In this document: positions 11,380 to 24,500 of the stretch, one piece after another
How positions within the stretch are numbered: the first letter of the stretch is position 1
Layout: each line of letters starts with the position of its first letter
NCBI GenBank assembly: GCA_030789695.1
Contig: CM061132.1
Location: 157,834,817-157,898,816 of the forward strand
Length of the DNA: 64,000 bases
Direction of reading: 5' to 3'
From: Scilla litardierei
Taxonomy: Eukaryota > Streptophyta > Magnoliopsida > Asparagales > Asparagaceae
Notes under the pieces: generated by a model
Told to the model about the DNA's origin: nothing
The model's database searches: none
What the model saw: only the letters and a program-made list of their open reading frames with translations
Translations under genes and position numbers: made by a program

Positions 11380-11720
11380 TATGGGATGGCAAACTTGTAA
11401 ATAAAATTATCATATAGTTGAATGTGAATAGCTGTCCGCTTGGATGTCCAAAAATATTACATTATTTATAGGTTTGCCAATCCATTTGTTTTAACTATAA
11501 CAAAGTTAATGGCAAACATGTAAATAATGTGTAACTTTTGTGTGTTTATGTCATTAACCCTGCTGTGAGTGCGGTATGTAATTACGAATCGGTCTTTTTT
11601 AGTTCCAATTATTTACAAGTTTGTCATTCTATTCATTTCATTGTCACCGAAGCAAATGGCAGACTTGTAGATTATTGAAACTTTATGGTTATTTTTGTAA
11701 ATGATTTTAATTAGGTTTTA
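11380..11720. repeat. Dispersed copies of a GGCAAACTTGTAAATAA-like motif in both orientations
   Basis: Variants occur at about 11387 (ggcaaacttgtaaataa), 11465 (reverse, ggtttgcca), 11510 (ggcaaacatgtaaataatg), 11618 (reverse, atttacaagtttgtc) and 11658 (ggcagacttgtagatta). Such mixed-orientation short repeats resemble the subterminal transposase-binding sites of hAT or CACTA elements, but I cannot delimit an element. Confidence 0.5.
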
Positions 11721-11739
11721 AATTAAAATCACGGGTTAA

Positions 11740-12606
11740 AACTCTAACCTCATTAGTCCTCCGACGGCAACGCTGCTCCTTTGAAAGAATCGAGACTCTG
11801 CTCACTGATCTTCGATCGCGTCCCTTCGAAAAATTCGATCGTTCGCTGAAAATTCCGATCACGTCCCTTCAGCTTAGAAAGCTCCTTCGATTGCGTCCCT
11901 TCGAAAGCTCGACGCTCTCTCCGAAAACCACCAAATTTAGGATTCGAAAGCTCGACGACGCGCAGCGGCTAGGCCAGCTTCCACGGGGTACGCTGACAAC
12001 CAGGGCTCAGTCAACAATGATTTTGAGGGTGAAGATGGATCTCGATTTGATGGTGCGGTGATTTTGAGGACATATCTTCAATTGTGTTGATCAGGTACGC
12101 TTTCTCCTCCCATCTCTTTTATGGAATTTTTTCTCCGACTTTTTCACTGTCAAGTCACGAGAACACTTCAATTGCAGTAATTTGTTTTTTTGGCGGTTCA
12201 TTCACAGAAGTTACTGTGATTTCACAGGTTTAGAGATTTTTCTGTGCTTTCACGAGGACTTTTTCTGTGCTTTCACGAGGGCTTTTTCTGTGTTCGTCTG
12301 CTTCCTTCATTGGAATCTTCTTTTTTTAATTTCTGTTCACCTAGGGTTGCCGGAACCCTTAGGCGAGTTCCGGCCGAAACCTATACTAGAAGATTAGTTT
12401 CGGATCGGTAGAGGCCGGTATCGGCCAATACCTCAATCCTTGAGCGAAACTAGTCCCAGGTATACAGCATCTATGATAGATAAGATGCATTGCAATAATC
12501 AATTGTAAGATGGCTGAGCAAAAGTTAAACCAAAACAAATAATGATAAGGTTGTAAAGGAAGTTAAAGAAAGAAAGTTCGCAACTTATTACCCAGGGGGC
12601 ATAAGA
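11740..12606. other. Unassigned stretch with short tandem repeats
   Basis: No gene recognised. Three variants of a unit around cgatcgcgtcccttcgaaa lie at about 11814-11910, and a 27-bp unit around ttttctgtgctttcacgagg is repeated at about 12237-12290. The GC content is higher than that of the AT-rich DNA before it. Confidence 0.45.
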
Positions 12607-12611
12607 GATCT

Positions 12612-12972
12612 TGATAGTAATCAGAATTTTATTTTTATTTTTATTTTTATTTTTTAGTTTTAGAGTCTTTAGGTATTTTGATTCTTTTTATTTATTTTTA
12701 GGTATTTTAATGTTTAGTACCACATCGAATACATCGGATGCGTGAATAAGAGTCAGAGTTTGTACGCTTATATAAAAGTCCTATCTTGTTTTATTTTCAA
12801 TGAATGAATTGATGAAAAGTTCAAAGGAAAATTTTCCTCAAACTTGTGAAAGGTTTCCCCTTCTTAGTGAGGAGCCTCAGAAAATCTTGGTGGGAAGCTA
12901 AGAAACCCTACTTATCCAATATCTTTCCCAGATCCCTCCGTCAAATCCCTAAAATCCACCTGCCATGCATCA
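12612..12972 (+). repeat. Left LTR of the non-autonomous element
   Basis: 361 bp, TG...CA. It contains a TATA-like box tatataaaa at 12769-12777 and aligns with 15712-16059 (shared blocks gagtcagagtttgta and aaaagttcaaaggaaaatttt). Confidence 0.9.
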
Positions 12973-12975
12973 ACT

Positions 12976-12987
12976 TGGTATCAGAAC
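12976..12987 (+). other. Primer-binding site, tRNA-iMet type
   Basis: TGGTATCAGAAC, one base different from the canonical TGGTATCAGAGC, three bases after the left LTR. Confidence 0.85.
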
Positions 12988-13465
12988 CGAAAATCCTATC
13001 TTCGCTCTCTTAGGATTTCAGATCTTCAACAAGAAAACTCCAAAACTCTACTTCCAGCCTCCACCTTCCTCCATCAAAAAATCAAAATTGCAAAATCACA
13101 AATATCCTATCTCCAAAACCCCAACCTGAATCTCCTCGTCGCCGTTTTCTTCCGCTACAAAAAACAACGCCACAACAGCCATCGCGTCACAGCTCAACCA
13201 CCATCGTCGTCATCTCAACCCGCCTCCATCACCCTCACCGACACCCATGATGTCCGATGAAGCTTCCATAGTCAACAAAGATCAGCTATGCCACTGCTAT
13301 GGCATTATCGGAGCTCATCAGCGCTGCCTCCGGTGATGGTTGGGCTCATCGAACCCATAGGTAGCTTCGCTACCTCCTGATAATCTTTGAATCCAACAGC
13401 TTTGCCAGCGTCAAGAAAAAGCCCGTGATCTGCCACGACAAGGGGTTTCATCATTCATCGACGCC

Positions 13466-14433
13466 CTGTGGCAGAGACAGGTGGGGGCAAAGGGGGCACT
13501 TGCCCCTACTGACGTCTTACATACAAAGCAACGGGGCTTATCCAAACGTAATATGTATGAGATGCATCAAATTATGGATCGATGAATGCCAAGTGCAGTG
13601 GGTCTTGGACAAAATGTGCAAGTGTGTCTTTAGACAAAATGTATATCATCATTGTTTTGATTGTCATTAGTTTGGATAAGTCACGGCTCCGATATAAAGG
13701 CAAAGCATAATATAAAAATGTCACGTCCAGACCTAAAAGCCATGATTAAATATTACAGAAACATGCTTTTACGTAATTAAAACCAATTAGGCAAACGACA
13801 AGCACAATACTGCTTAATTACTAGCAATCTTCTCTTAAAATATCTGATTCGGTTCAATCGAAGAAGCCGGTTTTGCTCCAGACCTCGTCACAAACCCGGA
13901 TCATGTCCCGGCCCTTGGGGGTCCGACCGATCCCTTCGAACACCGAGGTCGTAACGGTCTTGCTGTGTTCATGCTCAATGTACTCATGAGGTGGGATTAT
14001 TCCGATTCGTCTCGGTCCAATTCAACCAAACAGTTCATCGAGTCGGTCGAATCGACCCGAACCATCTTCGACCACCACGGCACGTTGACTGGTGCGGATG
14101 CCGCTGACCGGTGGTGGTCGTGGGGACTGTCCACGTTGCTATCCACGTCGGGTACTGGTGGATCGTCCTGGGACAGTGGCTGTAATAGTCCTCGAAGGCT
14201 AATGAATGTCCGCCAACATGGCGGTGATTGATGCGGGCCCAATGCCTGGCACGGCCCATTCGACGGTAATAATGTAATCACAAAGTAATTTCAAAATATG
14301 AAAACGCGTGGAAGTTTATTTTTTTAGATTAATTATGAATCTCTGATTTTTGCAATTATATTCTTTATGAAAACAAAATATTTTATTATTATGTTTTCGC
14401 CCCCACTAACAAAGTTTTCTGGCTCCGCCATTG
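13466..14433. mobile_element. hAT MITE, 968 bp, 8-bp TSD
   Basis: Left end ctgtggcagagacag; the right end reverse-complemented is caatggcggagccag, matching at 11 of 15 positions and resembling the cagtggcggagccag ends common in plant hAT elements. Flanked by a perfect 8-bp duplication, tcgacgcc (13458-13465 and 14434-14441). No transposase frame; open frames on both strands at 13965-14281 overlap each other and look like composition effects. Confidence 0.9.
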
Positions 14434-15218
14434 TCGACGCCACCGTCAGACTAGAGACGCCACCCCTCCAGACTTCTTCGATGCTCCGCGGCGAAGCTAC
14501 ATGAACAAACGGGGTGTTGAACCGTCATTGAGATCATCTAAAATCACTGTTGGCACCAACCAAGCCGATGGTGCTACAATGTCGACTCAGTCGAACCGAT
14601 CCCAACTCTTCGTCGAGCCGAGCCGACTCAGCCGAGCTAGTTGACCCGGTCAACGACTCAACCGTAAGCCACGTTAATTTTCAAAGGATTTTTGGAGATT
14701 TTTGAATTTTCTACACATCTTCACTATTTTAACAATTCTGGATCCGTTTGAAACCCAAATTCAGTATTGTTCGCGCTAGTGGATAACTGACGCAACCAAA
14801 TAAGCCAAGCTATCCTCCATACAAGAAGATTTGCTCTAAATTAGGGAAGATTATAATTACTACGAGGTCGATTACTACGAGGATTATTCTACTCCACAAT
14901 GTATGATCAGGTTTCACACTTTATGACTTCAAAGACAGATATGGATATGATAACTAGGAATCCCATCTAGAGAATTTTTCCTATTTTTAAGTTTACAGAA
15001 AAACTTAAATATACATATGCATATCACGCATTCAAAGGAGAAACATGATCCTGGTATATGGAATGGTCAGTGTTCAAACTCTGTCTTCAATATCGCTATT
15101 CTTCCAAGCCTCGATATATTCCACAGGTACATCAACAATCCTCAAGCCCGAAGGGAAAGATGTGGTCAGAAAAAGAGATAAATGAGATCAACAAGCGAAT
15201 TTTTCAAGCGATCGAACA

Positions 15219-15395
15219 ATGGGAAAGGAACAGCGTAAACTCAAATCAGATCTTGACCAAGCGATTGAAACACAGCTTGAGCCTGAACCTGAATTGAAAC
15301 CTAAACCTGAACTGAAGTCTAAGCACAAGCCTGAACCAAAGTTTGATCCAGTACCGCATTATGAGCAAGAGACGGAACTTGATCCAGCACTGTAA
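15219..15395 (+). other. Small open frame rich in K-P/E-P dipeptides
   Basis: A 58-residue frame beginning MGKEQRKLKSDL and continuing with repeated Glu-Pro and Lys-Pro units (EPEPELKPKPELK). It lies in the interior of the non-autonomous element. It may be a captured or relic fragment; I recognise no family and do not claim it is expressed. Confidence 0.3.
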
Positions 15396-15711
15396 CCTGA
15401 GCCAGTCTTAACTAAAGCCATCTGTAAAGCATATGCCAGAGCTGTCGAAAGAAGCACCGCTGATTCCGATTGAGCACATTGAGTTTGCTATCACAGATCC
15501 CCCTCTCATAACCAACAAACAGGTGTTGAATGTTTGTCTTTCGTGAATTGGGAGAAACTTTCAGAAGACGTGCTTCTCCCAATCTACATACTGTTACGCT
15601 TTAAAGTTCGTGGACATGTCGATTCTAATTGAAGAGGACTGTTGATTTCTACTCAGTTGTGCTACATTTGTCGTCCTTCACCAAGAAGTGAAGTTCATAA
15701 GCCGGAAAGAA

Positions 15712-16059
15712 TGATAAGGGATCGGATCAAGAATTTTTAATTTTTATTTTATTTTTATTTTTGAGTTTTAGAGTCTATGTATTTTGAGTCTTTTTATTTA
15801 TTTTAGGTATTTTAATGTTTAATACCATATCGGATGGGTGAAGAAGAGTCAGAGTTTGTAAGCATATATAAAGGCCCTAGCTTGTTTTATGTTCAATCAT
15901 GAAAAGTTCAAAGGAAAATTTTCTTCAAATTTGAGAAAGGTTCCCCTTCCTTGGTGAGAAGCCCCGTAACATCTTGGTGAGAATTCAAGAAACCCTATTT
16001 ATCCAATATCTTTCCCAAATCCCTCTGCCAAATCCCTAAAATCTACATGTCCTGAATCA
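15712..16059 (+). repeat. Right LTR of the non-autonomous element
   Basis: 348 bp, starting tgataaggg and ending gaatca, followed by the TSD copy gatct. It diverges visibly from the left LTR by substitutions and indels. Confidence 0.9.
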
Positions 16060-16064
16060 GATCT

Positions 16065-17913
16065 AAAATTATGAATTGAGGGCATAATGCGCCTATTAAA
16101 ATGGTTGTGATTGACATTTATTGTATATTGTGTTTCTTCGAATGTTCTAAATATGATAGTTGACTATGAGAATGCAACTAGCTATATCAAAACTATGAGT
16201 TCTTTTTTTGTTTCTTTCTACCAACTATGCAACATATTAAAAATTTGTGATAGAACAAACACCATCGTCTGATCAACCTTGATTTGGGATCAGAGGCAAC
16301 AACCACCAAACAGGCTTCTCTCTTTGAGTTCCCTAGGCTCGATCAATATGTTCGCTGAAGAACTCTGCAAAGCATTTTATGTTTATACAATGTACTACTT
16401 TAATTAGGTAGAAGTATCTTTTTTCACCCTAGCCCCAATGTTCTATTCTAGTAGTAGAACAGCATATATAGCAGAACATCATGCAACATTGCAACCTACA
16501 AGATCTTACCATCTGCATCCAATACCCAAATAAATCAATTATATATTGTGATCTCTTATTAAGATGAATTCTGTTTTTTACCTGGTATTTAATACATTGG
16601 AAGCATATACCTAATAGTAGTATTTCATCCGAAAGGACAACCAACACCAATTAACTAATCATTAAATTATTAAATCAAAATATGAACACTAAATGGCATC
16701 TTTCTCAACTGATATTTCTATTAAGTTTCCAAAAAGCGGCTCAACCCTAAACAATCAGATAGAGGGACGTCCCAAAATGAAACTACTATCGCATTTGGAA
16801 ATACAACAAAATTGTTCATGATGTTCATTCATGACTCGTGAAGTGTAAAGGACATGTGCAACATGAAGTGGGACCTATGCAAATCCCCCATAGACAGATT
16901 CTATAAGATAATTTAAATAGAAACAATGCATCAAAGTATAAATATAACCACAAAGTAATTGTAGAATCCCAAAATATCTGGTAAAACATGCTCCTAAATT
17001 CTCCCAAGCAGAAGGAAAGAAGGCAAAGCTGATAACAATTGAAATAAGTAAAGGATTAGATGATATTGTCAAGGCAGAAAATGCCAGAGTGAATTAAATA
17101 CTATAATAGATATGTTAAGAACACAAGCTATAGAAAGATTCTCTATAGAAAGATTCTCATTCTCAAGGATAGTTGAAATGTTAATTTCATTTGGCCGGTG
17201 TGTGTGTGTGTGTGTATTTAACAAAATTTATATCATGCTCATCGATGAAGCAAAATCTTTTCTGATACAAGTAACTCTCCTAGTTGGGCATGTGCTTAAT
17301 CTCCCACTAGCAATCTTGAGACAAGATATAATAGTCTTAAAGCTGATCTCCACAGACCTCAGTCAAATGACCCAAATGAGTCAAATCCACATGAAATGAA
17401 TCTCAAAAAAAGCATGTGGTGGTGGTGTTGTCATTCTTCACAGATAAATACAAACATGCATATTTACATTTCTATTAGGGGAAAAAAAGCTCATTTTATT
17501 AAGGGTGCACGAGACAGCACTATAATAGTTGGTTCTGGAACGTTTGCTTATGCCACCATCTACCTTGCACTACAAAGAATAACTTAGAGATTAATCTAAA
17601 TTTATGAATAAGAGTCAGCACATAAAGATGTCTAGAAATTGTTGTTGTTTTTCCTTTCTTTTATCTTTCTTCTTTTTCTGGGTTTGGGTTTTGGCTTGCA
17701 GTGGGGACGTGTGTGCAGCTGTTTTTTTTTTCTTTTTGATCTTGTTTTGTTGGGAAGTCAGACTGGAATTGTTAGTTAATATATTTCACATGCTCTGCCA
17801 AAGATAACAAAGGCTACAGTAGTTACAGCATGCAATTTTGAAAAGGTTACCTCAAAATTTCGATTGACTGAAAATAAACATGCATCAAAGGGATAAAATC
17901 ATAAGAGACTCAC
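16065..17913. other. No exon seen; intron 19 or 3' flank of RSH1
   Basis: I searched the minus strand here for the next expected RSH1 exon and found none. A short (GT)n run lies at about 17201-17214 and a T-rich stretch at 17640-17740. One acceptor-like site near 16365 leads into a frame without RSH1 similarity. Confidence 0.5.
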
Positions 17914-18503
17914 ATTGTACGTAATTATCTCAACAACTTCAGCATTTGCAAGTGCATGCATAGGTGAAACAAGATTACCATTGACCTGAAGAAGAATAGA
18001 TAGATTACTTGACATTCACTCTAATAATTAAAACTGGAGTAATATGACTTGTCGCGAAATTTGTTGCTAGTTTAATAAGAAGCAGACAAGCATAATCAAC
18101 TTAGTCAATCTACTGGTGACAACATATTGTTATAGGATGACATCACACTGTTATAAGCTTTCTTTCAGCGATCAAAAGTTAAAGAAATGGACCTTCGCTG
18201 CCACCATTTTGTTGCCAATTTCAGTGTGTATGAGATATGCATAATCAATGACAGTAGCCCCCTTGGGTAAGTTTTTTATCTGCACAAAGTCAGTCAATTT
18301 AACTAGTGGGGAAGGGGAAAAAATAAGTCAAGACTATGTCACAGTTGCAGACGTTCATTGCATTTCCATACCTCTCCTTTAGGTGTAAAAACAAAGACTC
18401 GGCTTCCCAGTAGATCTCGCATGACGGTATCCACAAACTCTCTAGAACTCATGTTGCCAACAAATTCTTCTTGCCATTCCCTGATGGCATTAAGCCAGCC
18501 AAT
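17914..18503 (-). other. RSH1: RSH1 exons 17-19: TGS domain
   Basis: The segment from [12 protein letters not shown] through [19 protein letters not shown] to [10 protein letters not shown] is a complete TGS regulatory domain. The gene model ends exactly at the end of this domain at a consensus donor, GTGAGT. Confidence 0.88.
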
Positions 18504-21500
18504 CTGTATAAAAGAAGATCAAGGAACAAGAGTAACTTATAGCTTGAACCTTTTTTTTTGAAGAAAAAATACAAGCTCCAGAATCAATAAGGTATTTTGA
18601 ACACAAAAATGTGGTATCAACATTTATATTTGGAGTACCCGGAGAGCAATATCTGTATTATTCAAGCAGATTGTCTTTAATTTTGAGCTTCTCCCACCAG
18701 GCGGTCCAAGTCCAACTACACCAGAAACAACCCCTCTTCCACTATAGTGAGCAGCAATACCTCTCTCAGCTATCAAATCCATATCTTCAGTTCTTATCTG
18801 CCAAAAGTTAGTAGTTTATTAGAACCCTTCTCCTTGCAATTACTGAACCGTTGGATACCAGCAAAGAAGAAAACACAAAATGAAAGACAAAGCCATATAT
18901 TTAACAAAAGTCACATTAAGACGTCATGAACATAGAGGGAATCACCTGAACCTCCAACCGGAACATGCTCTCATATAGAAATGGTATCACAGTGGTGTGA
19001 AGGCTTTGATAACCATTGGGTTTTGGAGTTGCTATGTAATCCTTCATCTGTAATAGCATAAAGATGACTGTCAATCTATTCTAGACACCTATAAGCCAGA
19101 AAAGAAATATAAAATCAAACTTACAGCTCGAGGAATGGGTGTCCAGATTCCATGAACAAGGCCAAGTACATGGTAGCAAATCTGCATTAATAACAAAAGT
19201 AAATGAACTCAGTCATATATAAAGCAGCATATCCCAATTATAACACTATGTAACTGCTTCACCTGCTGCGCATTGCACAAAGGCCCACCTCCGATGCAGG
19301 TTTTTGGTTTAATTATGATGCGAAGCTGGTAACAAACAACAAACATATTACCATGGAAATCATGAAGATAATAAAAAGAAACAATATCCAATGACTAAGG
19401 CTTCAGCTTCTACACAAACCTGTGCAATCTGGTTAACCTCCTTAATGGAGCTTTTAGATTTCAGCAGAGCTTTATAAATACTGCAACATGATAAAAATGT
19501 TGAAATGTCAATTATTAAACAGGAACATGCAACTGGAAGTAGTTATAAAGTAGTTATATGATATTTATGAAGGTTCCCATCAGTAATTACAGGAGCCATT
19601 ATGAAGGTTGATCTTCTTTCACTCAGTTAGATGCAACATTTGTAGAATAGAATATATCAAAAAATAGAAAACGAGGGAGAAAGCCACAAATAAAAATTTT
19701 CATAGATGAAATTTTCACGAGAATGATTCTCCAGCAAATTTTTAATAATATTTATGTGCTCTAATCTGAATTTTCACATTTCCATATTGCACCGAAAATT
19801 TTCTTCTTTAGTAAAATTAATCTCACCACCTAATACATGTTTCTTTTCTTGTGAAATGTAATGTCAAGTAAATGCTAGACGGGTTGTTTCTGTGGATACT
19901 ATACAAAAGCATGACTGGTTGCACCTCCCCAGAATGACCACCTCTTCAGAATTTGTTCACTAGTATCTGATTTCGATATGGACATAGTCTATCCTAAAGT
20001 ATACAAGTGGCCCCAGTAGGTCTTTTCGGAGGCTACTTCAACCAGAAGATAATCTTTAAACACTTCATACCCTCAAAGTCAAGGCACCTCAAACTGAACG
20101 CAGTTCACCATCATCAAGAACAAATCTATTTGTATTAACTTTCAAATTACTTTCTAATTGGCATATTAGACGAATAAAAAGTTTACCAAATCAATTTTCA
20201 TGGATAAACTTTGCTGCCCAGTACGTGCTAGATTACATTATTGACAACCAAGCAATATGAGAAAACAACTACTAGTACTAAAAAAATCAGACGCTTGACA
20301 CTTTACAACTCTGTTGGCACACTAGATCATGATGTCACTGTTCAAGTTCTCATTTATCATCACTATTCAGGGAAGATGCCGTGACCAGATTGTTTCAAGG
20401 TGTGATCAATGATGAACTTAACTGACGGGTCAAGCCAAACATTCATTACTTCCATTCCGAAGTTCCTGTGTGTAGGGAAATTTTCTTGTGCACAAAGACC
20501 TCCGTGCAAAAACCGTGCAAAAGAGTTTTATTGATATTTTTTTAAAGATCCAAACCATTGGATGTGTTACCAGAGTCCTGGTGCAAGAAACACAAGTTGT
20601 ACTGCACTAAGATATTGGATCTGGATTTCTAATATATGTATATGGAAATTATTCACCAAAAAACTTCTCATTAAGCAGGACTCTTTCCATGTATCACCAG
20701 TTATCTTTGAACTTCTCTGAAATACAGAAAAAGAACATAAATAAGGTTCGTATATTGACCTGTATAGTTCCTTGCATTCACTACGCACTTCTGTTTTCAC
20801 AGTTACAAGCTCTAGGAACTGATCCTTCTCAATTCTTTCGTTCAAGATTTTCTGTGCCTGAGAAAGGGCAGAACATGAGCAACAAATTTACAGCTAAAAT
20901 ATGGTAACCATGGTCAAGAGCATTAATCATCAGTGTAGCTTTAGATGATAGAAGGATACCTCCAGAAGTTCTTTTTCATGCTCCTTATATAGATCCTCAA
21001 CTCTTTTTTTGAGCTGGGAGAAATCATCAGGCTTTGTATACATAAAAGACAGGTATTCTAGTTCTGACTGCATACAAAATTCACGTTCAGGAAAGGAAAT
21101 AATCATGAACATTTGTAAAGACTATGATTTCCCTTGCAACAGAATGCATAATTTAGTTAAAAGCTCTCATGATATGAGAACTTAAAAATCACCAGAAGCC
21201 AAAAATATGAATGTAATTTCTATCAAAGTTGCACGTTTTGACGCATGACATGAAATATCAACAACCACAAACATGATTAACATGCACAGAAAAGTGTATT
21301 TTCAACTAAAAATATGGGTATATATGCACCATGGAATAAACTTTTGCATCACCCCAGATGACATACCTTGATCTGGTACATCCCTAGAAGCTTTGCTAAA
21401 GGAGCAAACACTTGCAACGTCTCCAATGCAATGCTAGACTGAAAATAAATACAAGAGTTAAAACTTTCAGCAAAAATAACCTACAGAAAAGCTCCAACCT

Positions 21501-24500
21501 ACTTTTGCAAAATGTTACCTGCTTATGCTTAGGCATGTGTGAAAGAGTCCGCATGTTATGCAAGCGATCAGCGAGTTTGACAATGATAACCCGTACCTAA
21601 AAGGGAAGTTCATATTGTCACATGAGTTTGAATAGTCAGAATCAAATGGCAACTGATTGTTTAAATGACAATACCTCTTCTGTCATCGCAAGGAACATTT
21701 GCCTCAAATCATCAGCTTTTACATCTTGCACTGAATTATCTATGTCTTTACATTTAAGTTTTCCCAACTTTGAAACCTAATTTATGTGAAAATATACCAG
21801 CATTATATGATAATATCAAATATTTTCTTCAGATAATCATTAAAGAGAATGACTTAAGGCAACACACTACCTTTGTCTCTCCTTCAACTATCCGTCGCAC
21901 TGTAACTCCAAATTCTCTCTCTATTCTTTCAAACGTAACACTAGTGTCTTCAACGGTGTCATGCAATAATCCAGCAGCAATAGACTCCCAGTCTAGCTCC
22001 TATGAGTAGGTTATTTAAAAAAAATCAAAACACATAATTTGATAATAAAGGGAAGATTCCTGATAGATTACTGGACATTTTCAATATAAACTTGAGTCTT
22101 TAACAACTTACAAGTTCTCCGAGAATGTGAGCGACTTCAACTGGATGAATGATGAAGGGCTCTCCACTTCGCCTCTTCTGACCATTGTGTGCTTCAAAGG
22201 CCAGCTGCACTGACCAAGGGAGTAAACCAATATGTAAGTGTTCTCTAAAGCAAATGCTACATGTAGTAACATACTAAACAAAAATGCATAAATACAGCAC
22301 TATGTATATGAAACTCTGAGTGATGCCTACCTTCAGAGCATCATTCACCAACATCAACTCCTCATGTGCAAGATATGAAATTGCAGGACTCAGATCCTAC
22401 AGCAATGGTGAAATTCAAAAAAAGGCAAATGAGCTGAAAACTAGAGACTGAGCACTTCAGTTATCACATAACAGCTTAACTTAAAAGAAAAGGCTGTAAA
22501 TGACTTACATATTTCTATAAATGCATACAAACATAAATGTTTAAGGGAAGAAAAGGAAAAAATAAAAATTAAAAATGGACAAAAATATATTTGTTCATCT
22601 TTCTCCAAACCAGAAGCTTCATCGGTCATAACTCAGAAGTAGGAAAATGACTCTTTATACAGCATAACTGCGACAATACATTATAACAACACAACAGTTT
22701 GACACTAATAAACAGCTGTTTGATCATGTAAATCGTTTTAAAATAAGCAATGCTGAAATCTACATCAGGAAGAAAAAGGGTGTAACATAGGAGGTCTCTA
22801 TTGAATAGGCAAAAAACCCAACGTATCTTCAAACATTTCAAGACATACACAGAAAATATCGAGCATAGGGAGCAGGGAAAGAGGGCATATCCAATAGAAC
22901 CGAAAAAACAAGCAATGTCAATCTAATGCTTAGGCAGATAGCAAAAATGACGAGAAGCATGACACTGTTTTTATAGAATAAAGGATATTACATTCCTATG
23001 GGGTGCCAGGGTACGGAATGTGTTTGTGGCGGTAGTTGGTTGTTATTGTTGTCAATAATTTCTTCATGGAAGGTGGTTGCACAGGATTGGTGAAGTGGTA
23101 GACCCCATCGCCAGAGGATCATCCTTCTGTGATACCCAAAATTCATTTATTCATGCCAGTTAAAGTTGGTAAATTGTGTGTGAACATTAAGATAGCACAG
23201 ACAGCCTGCACAAAGAGGGTCTAAAGTGTAATATGCTATCAGTAAATAAAGCAGATTTCTTAGAAAACTATGATGTGTCATACACATCTAAAAGGGTAAG
23301 TCATGCTAGCAAATGACACAATCTAGACTACATAACATCAAGCTGTTTAGCGAAGGAGGGGGTGGTGAACTTGTGTTGAAGGCAGTGGTACAATAATTAG
23401 CAAAGACACAATAAATAGACAACTTAGAAACAACAAAAAGAGCATCAAGTAATTCCTCAAGATTTGACCATCTGCCCACTTAATGATTATACTCACTTTA
23501 ATCATCATGTTATCTTCACACATCCCATCCCCTTATCTTCCGCTAGGTACAATAATCCCAAATATTTTTACAATCGCTCTTAATTCCAGCAACAAATTTA
23601 TAGCAACCTAGGAGAAAAGAGAAATGGCTAGTTGCCATTAATACAAATCAACAGTCTAAACTCATGGGAAGAAAGTCTCATTTCTTTCCTATAATGTCTC
23701 CAAAATTTACTCCATTTCTTCCTTCATTGTGTTCAGTTAACTAACAATAAGACAATCGATTTCTTGCATCGCATAAACACATAGAAGCAGACCTATATGG
23801 AGGTTCGCAGTGATGGAGGTAAACCGTTCACAATAGGTTCGGGCATGTTTGTTTGGACTGATGAAGCCCCGAAGTTCCCGAAGTGTCTCCGCTTTGGACT
23901 CTTCAGTTGTTCTTTTTACTTGAAAGGGATGGTTGTAGGAGTTTAAAGGAACTTCGGCAAATCCTACATGGGTCCTGTGACACCTACCATGGAAGACTAC
24001 TTCGGCATTTGTATGCAAAGAGAAAAGATTCGGAAAACAGCTTAAGCAGTGGTGAAAATATCTATTTTTGGAATTTTTTTTTTCCTATTTAAAAGATACT
24101 ATTGAAGATTTTGAGATCGAGACATAGTTGTGTTTGCATTTGGAAGAACTTTCATACGTCACAATCATGTGAAGTGTTCACCAAAGTAACAGAAAGCCCT
24201 TGAAGCACTTCAGACTGGTAGAAGAGGCTTCATGGATTTCGAGTTCTTCCGTGTAAACAAACGTCCCTTTAGCATCTCTTATGATCTTAAAAGGCGCAAA
24301 GTAAATCAACGATTTGTATTATTGATGTTAGAAAATATTGAATCTTATTAGAATTGCTATCTGGAAATTAGTTTGAACAAATATTAAAGTTCGAGCATTA
24401 GACCAACAAAAAGAATGGAGCTATCAAGAATTCTCTCCCTGATATGCTTAAGCATGGAACAATGCACTGCTATTGCCATACAAGAAACATCGTGACCGAG

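Larger units (their letters stand above)
12612..16059 (+). mobile_element. Non-autonomous LTR retrotransposon with nested hAT MITE
   Basis: LTRs at 12612-12972 and 15712-16059 are flanked by a perfect 5-bp duplication, gatct (12607-12611 and 16060-16064). A tRNA-iMet primer-binding site follows the left LTR, fixing the plus orientation. The 2.7-kb interior encodes no recognisable gag, protease, RT or integrase, so it must depend on another element. A 968-bp hAT MITE (13466-14433) is inserted in the interior. It lies downstream of the last RSH1 exon seen, and may be within an RSH1 intron. Confidence 0.9.

Noticed and set aside
13965..14281. Overlapping frames on both strands in the hAT MITE
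   Set aside because: Mutually antisense, no transposase motifs; best explained by base composition.
16290..16370. Next RSH1 exon after exon 19
   Set aside because: An acceptor-like site exists, but the frame reads SSSANILIEPRELKE and soon stops, without RSH1 similarity.
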